The notes under the pieces: generated by a model
Database searches by the model: none
Seen by the model: only the letters and a program-made list of their open reading frames with translations
What the model was told of the DNA's origin: nothing
Program-made: the position numbers and the translations under genes
In this document: one piece after another, positions 41,480 through 49,672 of the stretch
Layout: each line of letters starts with the position of its first letter
How positions within the stretch are numbered: the stretch's first letter is position 1
IMG/VR virus record: IMGVR_UViG_3300012209_000006
Span: 1-64,000 of that record
Source: a virus
Direction: 5' to 3' (one strand)
Length of the DNA: 64,000 nucleotides

Positions 41480-43621
41480 ATGGCGTTGGTCCAAGAAATA
41501 GCCGGGACATCTACGACTGGCAACATCGCTTTCGCGGATGTCAAGAGCCCGTCAGAAGTCTCCGATGACGCTGCTCTGAAAATCGTTACCAGAGATGCGC
41601 AGTATACTCGTTCCTGGATCGAAAGCCGGTACTTCAATATTCGATGGATCGAGATTGACCTTCTGTATCAATCGCCCCCAACGCTACGCGTTTGGGAAGG
41701 CACTTCGATGCCGAAGGCGAACATCGCCAAGTTCACGGTGGCAACGCACGTTAACGCCATCAACTCAAAATTGATCGGCGGACTTTTCTACGAAGAGCCT
41801 CCATTCAATTTGGTTCAGAAGTCAAGCATCAGCGCGGACACCGCGCGCGCAGTCGAGGAAGTTCTTTCGTACCAACTCGATGAGATGGGTTTCAAACAGG
41901 AAGTCAAGTACGGATTCTTTTCGTGCCTCCTGAACGGGACTGGAATTTGGAAGTGGGGCTGGAAGGATTATCATAGGACTGAGTGGGATTTCCAACCGCT
42001 CGAAGATCCTCAGGAATTTCCTGTAGATAATCCAGAGAAGCCCGGCGCGACAGAATCGGTTCCTACGCAGGATTCCGACCTATTCAAGATGAGCAAGGTC
42101 GATACGCTGGTATCTCATCCATTTTTTGAAAACTGCGACATTCGTACGGTCCTAGTGGATCCCGGCTGCCGCGTTCCCGACATTCGCAAAGCCAAGTTTG
42201 TCATTCATGAATTCCCTGTAACCTTCCGCGATTTGATGCGCATGAAGGACGAAGTTTATTACGACGAGAAGAATAACCCGATCTACCGTTACAATCTTCC
42301 AAGCGAAGACGAAATCAGATCGTGGTTTGAAACACCCGAAGCAACATCACAAAGTATGTCTATCGGTGGTCAGAACATGACCTCCGGTCAGAACAACACT
42401 CAGTTCGTTCAACACGCGGCTCCGTTATTCGTTAAGACAACGGAAGATCCGCTAGATGAGCCTCTCATCATCCAAGAGCGTTGGGATAACGATAAGGTCA
42501 TGACGGTTCTCGCCGGCAAGCGCCTTATTCGAAACGAGCCCAACCCATTCGGTTGCATACCGTTCTATTCGGTCAACTGGTGGATGATTCAGGATTGCTT
42601 CTGGGGTCTCGGCCTCGGAACAGCCCTGGGCGGCGAACAACGCCTCCAGCAAGGTTTCATCAACGCCGTTGCAGATATCGGCACCTTGGCGGCCAACCAA
42701 CCGATCGTTCGGTCGCGCGGCGCCAACATCAACACGCAGCAAGTTCGCGCACGTCTCGGCGGATTCATCGACGTAGACGGCGACGCCACGAAGGCGTTGC
42801 ATCCCATGGACATTCCCAAGATTCAAGGGGAGTTGTTCCAAGTTGTTGCGGCTTCCGAAGCCAGAACAGAATCGACATCCGGCGCGAGCGAAATGCTCAC
42901 GATGGGTTCGTCCAAGCCTAGCGGCCGCGGATCCTCAATGGGTCGCACGGCGACAGGCGCTGGCAACTTGATGCAAGCAGCCGTCGATCGTATCGGCGGA
43001 TTGGTTGAAGATTTCAACCGGCAAGTTTTGCAGCCGTGGTTGTGGCAGATGTATGACCTCAACCGGATGTTCTTGCCCCCTTCAGTCTATCGTGCAATTC
43101 TGAACGATTCTTTGAGCGGAAGCTTGAAGGCAACGTTCCAAGAATTCATGAAGGCGAAAAAGGGAATCAAGACCTTCACAATTTTGGCAGGCAGCCATTT
43201 GGCGGCCCGTCAGCAGATGGCGCAGTCGATGCCACTCATCATGCAGTACTTCACGAATCCTGCTCTTGCAGGACAGATTGCAGACATCAACGGTGAATAC
43301 ATTTCCTACTCGGAATTGCTCCACATGTTGACAGACGTTAGCGGTTGGGGAAGCTCTGCATATTATTCGATCTTCAAAAAACTCACACCGGAAATGAAGG
43401 CACAACGTGCCGCACAAAATCCGGCGGCCGCGAAGATGGCGGCGCAGAAAGCAAACAACGATCAGAAATTCGATCAGAAGTCACAGTTGCAATCGCAGCA
43501 GTGGACAGAGCGCGCGGCGGGAGATATCATCCGTCACTCTCTTGAGCAGGCGGGTTCATCCGAAGCAATACAAGGTACCCCAGGCGGTGCCGGCTTCGGA
43601 AGCGCCGAATTAGCAGGATAA
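41480..43621 (+). CDS. Portal protein, 713 aa
   Basis: The size, the position right after the terminase, and segments such as MPKANIAKFTVATHVNAINS, YGFFSCLLNGTGIWKWGW, PFGCIPFYSVNWW and GLGLGTALGGEQRLQQGFIN (stem-type helix) fit large portal proteins. A Gln-rich C-terminal part may form the barrel. It forms the dodecameric DNA gate at one capsid vertex. Confidence 0.8.
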   Translation: MALVQEIAGTSTTGNIAFADVKSPSEVSDDAALKIVTRDAQYTRSWIESRYFNIRWIEIDLLYQSPPTLRVWEGTSMPKANIAKFTVATHVNAINSKLIGGLFYEEPPFNLVQKSSISADTARAVEEVLSYQLDEMGFKQEVKYGFFSCLLNGTGIWKWGWKDYHRTEWDFQPLEDPQEFPVDNPEKPGATESVPTQDSDLFKMSKVDTLVSHPFFENCDIRTVLVDPGCRVPDIRKAKFVIHEFPVTFRDLMRMKDEVYYDEKNNPIYRYNLPSEDEIRSWFETPEATSQSMSIGGQNMTSGQNNTQFVQHAAPLFVKTTEDPLDEPLIIQERWDNDKVMTVLAGKRLIRNEPNPFGCIPFYSVNWWMIQDCFWGLGLGTALGGEQRLQQGFINAVADIGTLAANQPIVRSRGANINTQQVRARLGGFIDVDGDATKALHPMDIPKIQGELFQVVAASEARTESTSGASEMLTMGSSKPSGRGSSMGRTATGAGNLMQAAVDRIGGLVEDFNRQVLQPWLWQMYDLNRMFLPPSVYRAILNDSLSGSLKATFQEFMKAKKGIKTFTILAGSHLAARQQMAQSMPLIMQYFTNPALAGQIADINGEYISYSELLHMLTDVSGWGSSAYYSIFKKLTPEMKAQRAAQNPAAAKMAAQKANNDQKFDQKSQLQSQQWTERAAGDIIRHSLEQAGSSEAIQGTPGGAGFGSAELAG

Positions 43622-43631
43622 GGAAAAGAAA

Positions 43632-43928
43632 ATGCCCAATCAACTTGCAGGACCCAATTATCAAATTGTTGGCATTATGCCGGTGTCGCTTAAGAACTCA
43701 CAGCCCGGGCTACTTCCGAACCCCGGCGATCGCATCAGGATTTATGAAATCATTTCTACCGCAGCGTCCTTCACGTTGACCGACGGTGCCGCGTCTAACC
43801 CTGTTACTCTTTTGGCTGCGACTGCTGTTGGCTCGTGGTCATTCAATCCACCTCTTGAAGTAGCGGATTTTCAAATGACCGCATTCGCCGTCGCCCCTGG
43901 CGCCGTCGTAGACATTTTTGCAAGGTAA
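43632..43928 (+). CDS. Small structural-region protein, 98 aa
   Basis: A beta-rich, near-neutral protein (IRIYEIISTAASFTLTDGAA, NPVTLLAATAVGSWSF). It is short and lies between portal and the repeat protein at 43943. Could be a small decoration or cement protein; no family is recognised. Confidence 0.55.
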   Translation: MPNQLAGPNYQIVGIMPVSLKNSQPGLLPNPGDRIRIYEIISTAASFTLTDGAASNPVTLLAATAVGSWSFNPPLEVADFQMTAFAVAPGAVVDIFAR

Positions 43929-43942
43929 TTACGGAGAAATAC

Positions 43943-45337
43943 ATGTCGCAACCAACATACGCATCAAGCACTGCCGAAGGTGGAAAGCTAGGAGCTCTCT
44001 TTTCTAGAGGATCTGGCGCCGGGAACTATTCTGTTGCTTCCCAGGCTAACTACACTATTCTTGATCCAGCGAATCTTAATGCGGGACAGAACCTGTTCGT
44101 CCCTGCGGGCTTCTGTGCCATCGTTAGCGCCGGAGGATCCGTGGGCACTCTTACAGCCGCTGTTCAGGCGTCTGTCGGACTGTTTGTCGACGGCGTCCTG
44201 GTGGTCGAACAACAGATCACTGGACCAGGCACTTCGGTTGCCGCGACCTTAGCCAACTATTCTAACTTCGGGCTGAACTGGCTCATCAAGGGCGACAACA
44301 AGTATCACACTGTCACACTCGGCGCGCGCACCGCAAACGCCGCAGATGTGGTCTCCATCCTTAACGATGTGATCACACGCGCTCCGTACCTGATGGTCGA
44401 GATCACCCAGAACAGCTTTTTAGGTGCCAGCACCTTCGCGTCTTCGATGTCTGAGGCGCAAGGCAAGCTCGGGGCCCAGATGGTTTTTGGCTCGGGTGCA
44501 GGCAATTACAGTTCTTCATCCAAGTCCTTCCAGCCGGTTGACGGCGGAGGCGGGCAGCTTACTGTAACGTCTTTGATCCCCAAGGGGTTCGTTCTTTTGA
44601 TCGCTTCCGGCGGCGTTATCGGTTCTACGCATGCCGGTGATTCTGTGGCTGTTGGTCTCTTGGTCGACGGCGTCCTAAAGACCGAGCAGGACATTGTTCC
44701 ACACGGAACATCTCAGCTGTCTCCTTTCGGCCTCAGCTACGCAGTGTTCGGCGACGATAAGATTCACTCCGTCTCTCTAGCGTATCACACGCAGGGAGCC
44801 TCGGCCACGAATGTCACGATTGGAAACAACTCGGCTACTCACGCTCCTTTCATTCTAGCCGAACTCACGCAGTCCAACCTTACTGGACAGAATACAGACG
44901 CCAGTAGCTTGTCTGAAGGCGGAAAACTCGGTTGCACGTTCTTGTCCGGAGCAGGGACAGGAAATTACGTCACCAACAGCCAGTCGTACGTTAACGTTGA
45001 TTCCAACTTGTTGTCTACGAACGTTATAGTTCCTGTTGGATACGTTCTATTAGTTTCCGCGAACGGCGTCGCCGGGACCGCTACTGCGGCCGCGGAAGTT
45101 AGCGTCGGCGTTTCTGTCGATGGAGTTCTTGCAGCTGAATCTATAAATGAAGGCGCAGCTGCTAATAATCTCGTCGGCTTTGACGTTCAATACATGATCG
45201 TCGGAGACGGAAAATCTCACACTGTCGCTATGGTATTTAGAACAAATGCCGCGGCAGATAACGCTGTTATCGGCAACAACATTGCCACCAATGTTCCATC
45301 TATGTTGCTGGAATTGACCCAATCAAATTTGAACTAA
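43943..45337 (+). CDS. Triple tandem-repeat virion protein, 464 aa
   Basis: The protein is three divergent copies of a unit of about 150 residues. Each starts near an ASSxSEGGKLG motif, has GSGAGNY, a VPxGF(V)LL(V/I)ASxGxxG strand, xVGLxVDGVL and a closing (V/L)EITQ or ELTQSN segment at about residues 153, 307 and 463. All-beta character and location suggest a capsid decoration protein or spike. The function of the unit is not known to me. Confidence 0.65.
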   Translation: MSQPTYASSTAEGGKLGALFSRGSGAGNYSVASQANYTILDPANLNAGQNLFVPAGFCAIVSAGGSVGTLTAAVQASVGLFVDGVLVVEQQITGPGTSVAATLANYSNFGLNWLIKGDNKYHTVTLGARTANAADVVSILNDVITRAPYLMVEITQNSFLGASTFASSMSEAQGKLGAQMVFGSGAGNYSSSSKSFQPVDGGGGQLTVTSLIPKGFVLLIASGGVIGSTHAGDSVAVGLLVDGVLKTEQDIVPHGTSQLSPFGLSYAVFGDDKIHSVSLAYHTQGASATNVTIGNNSATHAPFILAELTQSNLTGQNTDASSLSEGGKLGCTFLSGAGTGNYVTNSQSYVNVDSNLLSTNVIVPVGYVLLVSANGVAGTATAAAEVSVGVSVDGVLAAESINEGAAANNLVGFDVQYMIVGDGKSHTVAMVFRTNAAADNAVIGNNIATNVPSMLLELTQSNLN

Positions 45338-45373
45338 CTCTTAGTGAAGCAGTGAACTCTTTGGAGGAATCCT

Positions 45374-45760
45374 ATGAGCGTATTAGAAGAATTCGAAACC
45401 GGGCCGGTGGAAGGGCTTAAGCCCATCGCCTTGCGCGATCCTAGATTTCTGGAGCTCACGCCCCAGGATAAGGTTACGCTGGCCCAGTTTAATAATTCGC
45501 CCGCTCATCAGGTGATGCTTAAATTGATGGCAGGAGAAGTCGAGAAAGCCGAAACGGATCATTTCAAGAAGTGGCAAGACGAGGCGCTCTTTGAGCGTAG
45601 CGGGCTTTTCGCGGTCGCTATGAGAGTTTTCTTGGAAAGACTGCAGGCAGAGATTCAACGCCAAGTCGAAGAATTTGCCGGCGAAGTTGATTTCATCAAG
45701 AAGCAGAAAGAAGTCTTGGAAACCTCTCCAGAAGAGCAGATCCTTCAAGAGTTCAAATAA
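45374..45760 (+). CDS. Helical hypothetical protein of the head region, 128 aa
   Basis: A Glu/Lys/Gln-rich, mainly helical protein (FLERLQAEIQRQVEEFAGEV) with no signal peptide. It lies upstream of the scaffold-like gene. It may be a minor head or assembly protein. The ATG follows TTTGGAGGAATCCT. Confidence 0.55.
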   Translation: MSVLEEFETGPVEGLKPIALRDPRFLELTPQDKVTLAQFNNSPAHQVMLKLMAGEVEKAETDHFKKWQDEALFERSGLFAVAMRVFLERLQAEIQRQVEEFAGEVDFIKKQKEVLETSPEEQILQEFK

Positions 45761-45769
45761 GGAGACAAT

Positions 45770-45937
45770 ATGACATTCGTAATCGCAATTTTTGTTTCGC
45801 TCGTTTTAGGTTTCGGGCTCGGCCGCATAAAAGATGCCGCCAAGCTAGCTACAGTTAAAGCCGAAGTATCCAAGGCTGAGAACGCCGTGTCTGCCGAAGT
45901 CAAGGCTGTCGTGGCAGCTATCAAAGCCAAGCTGTAA
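45770..45937 (+). CDS. Small membrane protein, 55 aa
   Basis: TFVIAIFVSLVLGFGLG is a membrane segment, followed by an Ala/Lys/Glu-rich helix. The ATG has a strong AAGGAGA site 9 nt after the previous gene. Coding is supported by spacing and codon pattern. Function unknown. Confidence 0.55.
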   Translation: MTFVIAIFVSLVLGFGLGRIKDAAKLATVKAEVSKAENAVSAEVKAVVAAIKAKL

Positions 45938-45948
45938 AAGTCGGGTGG

Positions 45949-46075
45949 CTCCCTCAAACCGAAAGGTGTCGTCAAGGCGTACCTTGAGCATCGTATTACA
46001 GGGGGCGAAAGACTAAATAAATTCCTCGGCTTGATCACCGAGGCTTAGACTTGAGGGAGAGCCCATACTCTCCCC
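45949..46075 (+). other. Structured intergenic element with two mutually exclusive folds
   Basis: CTCCCTCAA (45949-45957) pairs with TTGAGGGAG (46051-46059), enclosing hairpin CCTCGG/CCGAGG (46024-46043). The segment GGGAGAG (46055-46061) can instead pair with CTCTCCC (46068-46074). A GACTAAAT stretch recalls group I intron cores, but no P7 partner is found. It lies directly before a decayed HNH gene and may be the RNA part of a dead mobile element. Confidence 0.45.
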
Positions 46076-46117
46076 AGGTCGTTCTTATGGGAGAATCAAA
46101 ATTGTTCTGGCGCGCTG

Positions 46118-46303
46118 GATAACACGGGCCACGGTCTAGACCGAAAAGACAACGGATTAAAGCATCAGTATTTAAACGTGGTTCCGTGTTGCGGTAGATG
46201 CAACAGAATTAAAGGCGCCTATTTTACGTATGAGCAAATGATGTTGCTTGCTCCTCCGCTTCGAAAAATTCAACAATCTATTACGCCTCGGATTGAGGCC
46301 TAA
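46118..46303 (+). pseudogene. C-terminal remnant of an HNH endonuclease gene
   Basis: In one frame the sequence reads GLDRKDNG, NVVPCCGRCNRIKGAYFTY and ends at a TAA at 46301. This matches the second half of the HNH protein at 7194 (GIDRMNN, PCCGVCNRMKSAF). The N-terminal domain and first Cys pair are missing, and no start is present. It is a deletion remnant. Confidence 0.75.
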
Positions 46304-46313
46304 AGGTGGAATC

Positions 46314-47621
46314 ATGATTAACATTCAAGATCTAATTATTTCAGGAAAAGTACCTAGCAGCACCACAGCAGCAGACAACCGCTCGGGATACCCGAATGGT
46401 TGGCCGATTTTCGCGGACATTACGGAGCAGGTTAAGTACGACTGGAACAACCTTCCCTCCGATCGAGTTCGCATGTTGAAGAATGAAGCGACGTACAGGA
46501 CAGCCCTAGAGGCTTTCTTGCTTGGACCAGCGCCCGTTGTATCCGTGGCCCCAGGCCCCGAGGTCACGTTGGCCCCTTCCGTCGAGGAAGAGCTCAACGC
46601 TGAGCCTCCGGTTCCTACGTCTGCGGAAGTCGTAGCAGATGCCGTCGTCGAGGAAGCAGTCGTGGTTCCGACGGAAGAGAACGAAGGGACAATTATTGAT
46701 TATCCTTTCGGTTCGATCACCAAAGTTAAAGGCGGATGGGAAGCGCGCGTCGACAACAAAGATGGCTCCGGCGTCCAGGTTTTCAAAGGCAAGACGAAAG
46801 ATGAATTGATCGGCAAGTTGCTGCAGTCAGCAGCACATGCCTCGGCGAAGATCCGCCAGCAGGAAACAGAACGGCAGCGTCTGATCGCAGACGAGCCGGC
46901 CGATATGGCTGTCGAGCGGAAGCGTTTGGCTCCCCGAAAGCTGACGGCAGATGAGCAGTTTGAGTTCGCCGAAGCGATCACTTCCGGCGATCCAACCAGA
47001 ATTACCAAGGCGATGGCCAAGCGAGACGAGATCGTTCTCGGCGGCTCCGTCGAGGAAGTCATCGGTCAAGTCAACCAGACTCGCGATGAACTAGAATTTG
47101 AATCGTACAAAGCAATCGCCAAAACGTTCATCAAGCAGAACCCTCAAGTTGTTTTCTCCAAGGAATTCGGAGACAAACTCGACGAGGTCATCGCCGAGAA
47201 TAATTGGGCGTATACCGTACGCAATCTGAACAAAGCCCTCGTGATTCTGAAAGAGAAGAACGAGGTTGAATTAAAAGTTTCGACACCGGAAGTTGAGGCG
47301 GAATTACCCGTTCCGACTTCTGTCGCAGTTCCAGCAGTGGCCGCACCGGCTGTAAAGCCGGTTGCAGCGCCTGCTCCAAAGCCAGTGCCGCCTCAGCCTA
47401 CCAAAAAGCAGATTGAGGAAAGGTTACGGCCCGGGTCCGCATCCACAGGGATATCGCCACGTCAAGCCAGTGTCCGGCAAGGCGCGGCGCCCTCTCCAGC
47501 AGTGGGGCTGACCGCCGAGGAATACAATAGAATGTCTGTAAGCGAGACGCGTCGTAAGTACAAAACCGACTTGGGATTCAAGACGGCCGTCGACAAGCTG
47601 ATTGCAGAAGGCAAGATCTAA
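46314..47621 (+). CDS. Scaffolding-like head protein, 435 aa
   Basis: ATG 46314 behind AAAGGTGG is preferred, because the frame further upstream runs through the HNH remnant. The protein is acidic, Pro/Ala/Val-rich, with helical middle (ETERQRLIADEPADMAVERKR) and Pro-rich linkers. That composition and the place directly ahead of the major capsid gene suit a scaffold. It is not recognised by motif; the role is inferred from position. Confidence 0.55.
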   Translation: MINIQDLIISGKVPSSTTAADNRSGYPNGWPIFADITEQVKYDWNNLPSDRVRMLKNEATYRTALEAFLLGPAPVVSVAPGPEVTLAPSVEEELNAEPPVPTSAEVVADAVVEEAVVVPTEENEGTIIDYPFGSITKVKGGWEARVDNKDGSGVQVFKGKTKDELIGKLLQSAAHASAKIRQQETERQRLIADEPADMAVERKRLAPRKLTADEQFEFAEAITSGDPTRITKAMAKRDEIVLGGSVEEVIGQVNQTRDELEFESYKAIAKTFIKQNPQVVFSKEFGDKLDEVIAENNWAYTVRNLNKALVILKEKNEVELKVSTPEVEAELPVPTSVAVPAVAAPAVKPVAAPAPKPVPPQPTKKQIEERLRPGSASTGISPRQASVRQGAAPSPAVGLTAEEYNRMSVSETRRKYKTDLGFKTAVDKLIAEGKI

Positions 47622-47660
47622 CGTAGACCGCGCAGTTTTTCACCAGGAAGTTAAACCTCC

Positions 47661-49552
47661 ATGTCTCTTGGATTTCCTGCTTCAAACGTCACCGGCAATT
47701 TGCCGCAGTCGACGGTCAAGTTCTATGACAAGCAATTCGTCGAGAACTTGAAGGCTGAGACGCCTTTCGTGCGTTGCGCGGAACGGCGTGATCTGCCTCT
47801 AAACAGCGGTAACCAGCTCGTGTTGTTCGAATACAACACGTTCGGTGCCAACACTTCACAAGCGACGGAAGGGACCCCGGGCGCAGGCATCATCGCCTCG
47901 CTCGTTTCCAACACGTCCACGATCGGTGAGTACGCTGACTACGCTTCGTTCTCGAGTCTTGCTTTGGCAACCGCCATCGATGACACTCTTGCCAACGTCG
48001 CGAAGGAATTGTCTTACCGACTGGGCCAGTCTCTTTCGAACCTCGTTCGCTACAGCGTTGACGGCGCGTCCGCCATCGACTCGAACGTTCTCGTGCAGTT
48101 GGCAGCGGCTTCGAGCTCCAGCTTCACCTCCTTGTCCATCGGCACTATCCGCGCCGCGATTCAGTCTCTCGCCGGCCGTTCCGTGAAGCCTTTCATGGAA
48201 GCGAAAAAGCGGTTTGCCGGGATTAACAATTACGCTATCGCGGCGTAACGGTCCCGGATCAACAATTTGACTATATCCGTTAACCTCTGCTATAATGGCA
48301 GACGAGACGGAGGGAAGAACCAATGAAAGTTTCTAATTGGCCGTATCTGGCCGGATTGATTGACGGCGAAGGTTGCCTTTCAATTTCTAAGCAAGTGAAC
48401 AACTATCATAACAAAGGTCGTAATGATTACATTCAATACGGCTTTCGTTTAAGTATAACGAACACTAGTTTAGAGTTGATGAAATATTTGATTGAACATT
48501 TTGGCGGCGTCTACTACACAAAGAGAACCAACAGTGATAACTGGTGGAAAACTTCGTATGAGTGGAGGCCGAAAGGTAAGAACAACAACGAACGAGTTTT
48601 GTTGGCTGTTATTCCTTACATGGTAGTAAAACGAGAGCAAGCTAAACTGGCTTTGCTTTATGTTAGACTTCCGGAACAAGATCCTGATAGCAGAGAAAAG
48701 CTATTTAATCAAATGCGACTCCTCAATCGAAAAGGTTCACCCCCAACGACTAATACGTCAAACGTTTCTACTGAAACGAAGATAGAGTCTGATCTCACGA
48801 GCGATCGTGAGTGTGCCCCTGTAGTGATACAGGACGCCTAAACACAAATACGTACACCCCTTCGCATGGGGCGACGCGATTAACGACACCTCTAACAACA
48901 GCCCGATCGATGTGCTCAAGCACACCTCTGAAGGCCTGATGCGAATGGAAGAGCTGCCTTCTGCCGACCTCACGGAAGTTTTCGAACTCCCGGGAACCGG
49001 CGTTGATTTCTTCCAGACGAATCTCGTCACCCAGACGTCGAACTATAAGACGACTGGCGCGACGGCTCTCCGTACCTACATCTTCGGTCGCGATGGCGTC
49101 ATTGCTATCAACCTCGCGGGCCGCGGAGACACAGCGTACGGCGACGGGAATTACCGCGGAATCAAATGCAACGTAGTCCAGAACGCGCCAATTAGCGTTT
49201 CGGATCCCGAAGGTTTGATCCCAGGATGGACCTCCTTGAAAAAAGCGGCTTGACCGCTTTATGGGGTGCCTCGACGAAAGTCGAATAGCACTAATCTTCT
49301 CTGATTGACTTGAACCCTGAAACGGGAACAAGGGGCAAGCGAAAGCAGCCTGAGAGACTAAGTGAGAAGACGGCCTTAGGGCCGAAGCGATAGTCCGATC
49401 TCATGTAAATAGAAAGCATGAGACGAGAACAGAAATGATTCTCGCAGACGAAAGTCTGGTAACAGTATGATAAAGTCCATTTCACGGTCACCCTTCCTCC
49501 TGATCCCACACAGCGCGTCCGCCTCATCGACGCTCTGTCCGGCATCAGCTAA
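47661..49552 (+). CDS. Major capsid protein, three exons split by two group I introns (348 aa after splicing)
   Basis: Exons are proposed at 47661-48223, 48833-49233 and 49470-49552. The joined frame is open and 1047 nt long. It reads ...KKRFAG-M-TPKHKYVHPFAWGD... at the first junction and ...GLIPGWT-Y-KVHFTVTLPPD... at the second, ending ...RLIDALSGIS. The body (TIGEYADYASFSSLALATAID, LSYRLGQSLSNLVRYSVDGA, TALRTYIFGRDGVIAI) resembles N4-gp56-type capsid proteins. Position after a scaffold-like gene fits. Unspliced RNA would yield only a 195-aa fragment, so splicing should be essential. Confidence 0.8.
48224..48832 (+). other. Group I intron 1, about 609 nt, carrying a LAGLIDADG gene
   Basis: P1: exon CCGGGAT (48217-48223) pairs with the guide GTCCCGG (48251-48257), giving the required U-G at the splice site. 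P7: GACT (48750) with AGTC (48786). P8: CGTTTC (48765) with GAAACG (48775). The S-like segment is GAAGATAGAGTC, and a P9 hairpin CTCACGA/TCGTGAG follows. P10: guide-side GGCGT (48242-48246) with exon ACGCC (48834-48838). The end after G 48832 keeps the frame. The core lies inside the endonuclease gene's 3' part. The 3' boundary is the least certain point. Confidence 0.8.
48267..48296 (+). promoter_or_regulatory. Sigma70-type promoter within intron 1
   Basis: TTGACT at 48267-48272 and a perfect TATAAT at 48291-48296 with an 18-nt spacer. The endonuclease ATG is at 48323 behind GGAGGGAAG. This gives the intron gene its own expression, independent of late transcription. Confidence 0.7.
48323..48841 (+). 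CDS. LAGLIDADG homing endonuclease in intron 1, 172 aa
   Basis: WPYLAGLIDGEGCLSISKQ at residues 6-24 is the single LAGLIDADG motif, so it should act as a dimer or have a degenerate second half. GFRLSITNTSLELMKYLIEHFG and later basic segments fit the family. It should cut intronless capsid alleles to spread intron 1. The last third also encodes the intron's catalytic core, and its stop lies 9 nt into exon 2. It has its own promoter. Confidence 0.85.
   Translation: MKVSNWPYLAGLIDGEGCLSISKQVNNYHNKGRNDYIQYGFRLSITNTSLELMKYLIEHFGGVYYTKRTNSDNWWKTSYEWRPKGKNNNERVLLAVIPYMVVKREQAKLALLYVRLPEQDPDSREKLFNQMRLLNRKGSPPTTNTSNVSTETKIESDLTSDRECAPVVIQDA
49234..49469 (+). other. Group I intron 2, about 236 nt, without an internal gene
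   Basis: P1: exon ACCT (49230-49233) with guide GGGT (49264-49267), U-G at the splice site, extended by AAAGCGG/CCGCTTT. P7: GACT (49356) with AGTC (49392). P8: CGGCC (49371) with GGCCG (49380). The S-like segment is GAAGCGATAGTCC. P9 hairpins CTCATG/CATGAG and AGAC/GTCT follow. P10: CTTTAT (49257-49262) pairs perfectly with exon 3 ATAAAG (49470-49475). Splicing joins GWT-Y-KVHF in frame. This is a small, complete, gene-free intron. Confidence 0.85.
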
Positions 49553-49558
49553 ACCTTC

Positions 49559-49575
49559 GCTCGAGGGAATCGAGC
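49559..49575 (+). terminator. Short GC-rich hairpin after the capsid gene
   Basis: GCTCGA pairs with TCGAGC around GGGAA, seven nt after the capsid stop. No T-run follows, so it may protect RNA ends rather than terminate. The next promoter begins at 49578. Confidence 0.4.
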
Positions 49576-49577
49576 AT

Positions 49578-49606
49578 TGACTTCCGAGAATCAGCGGAGT
49601 ATAATA
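49578..49606 (+). promoter_or_regulatory. Strong sigma70-type promoter
   Basis: TTGACT at 49578-49583 and TATAAT at 49601-49606 with 17 nt between. It drives the HNH gene at 49673, which excludes the more upstream in-frame start at 49577. Confidence 0.75.
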
Positions 49607-49672
49607 CTGATTAAGGGTTGTGGGGCGCGCCTCGAACGCGCCTCACTATCCGAACTCATTCGAGGTGAGTTA

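Noticed and set aside
48912-49253. Separate 113-aa gene
   Set aside because: It has no start signal and is explained as exon 2 of the capsid gene, in frame with exons 1 and 3 after splicing.
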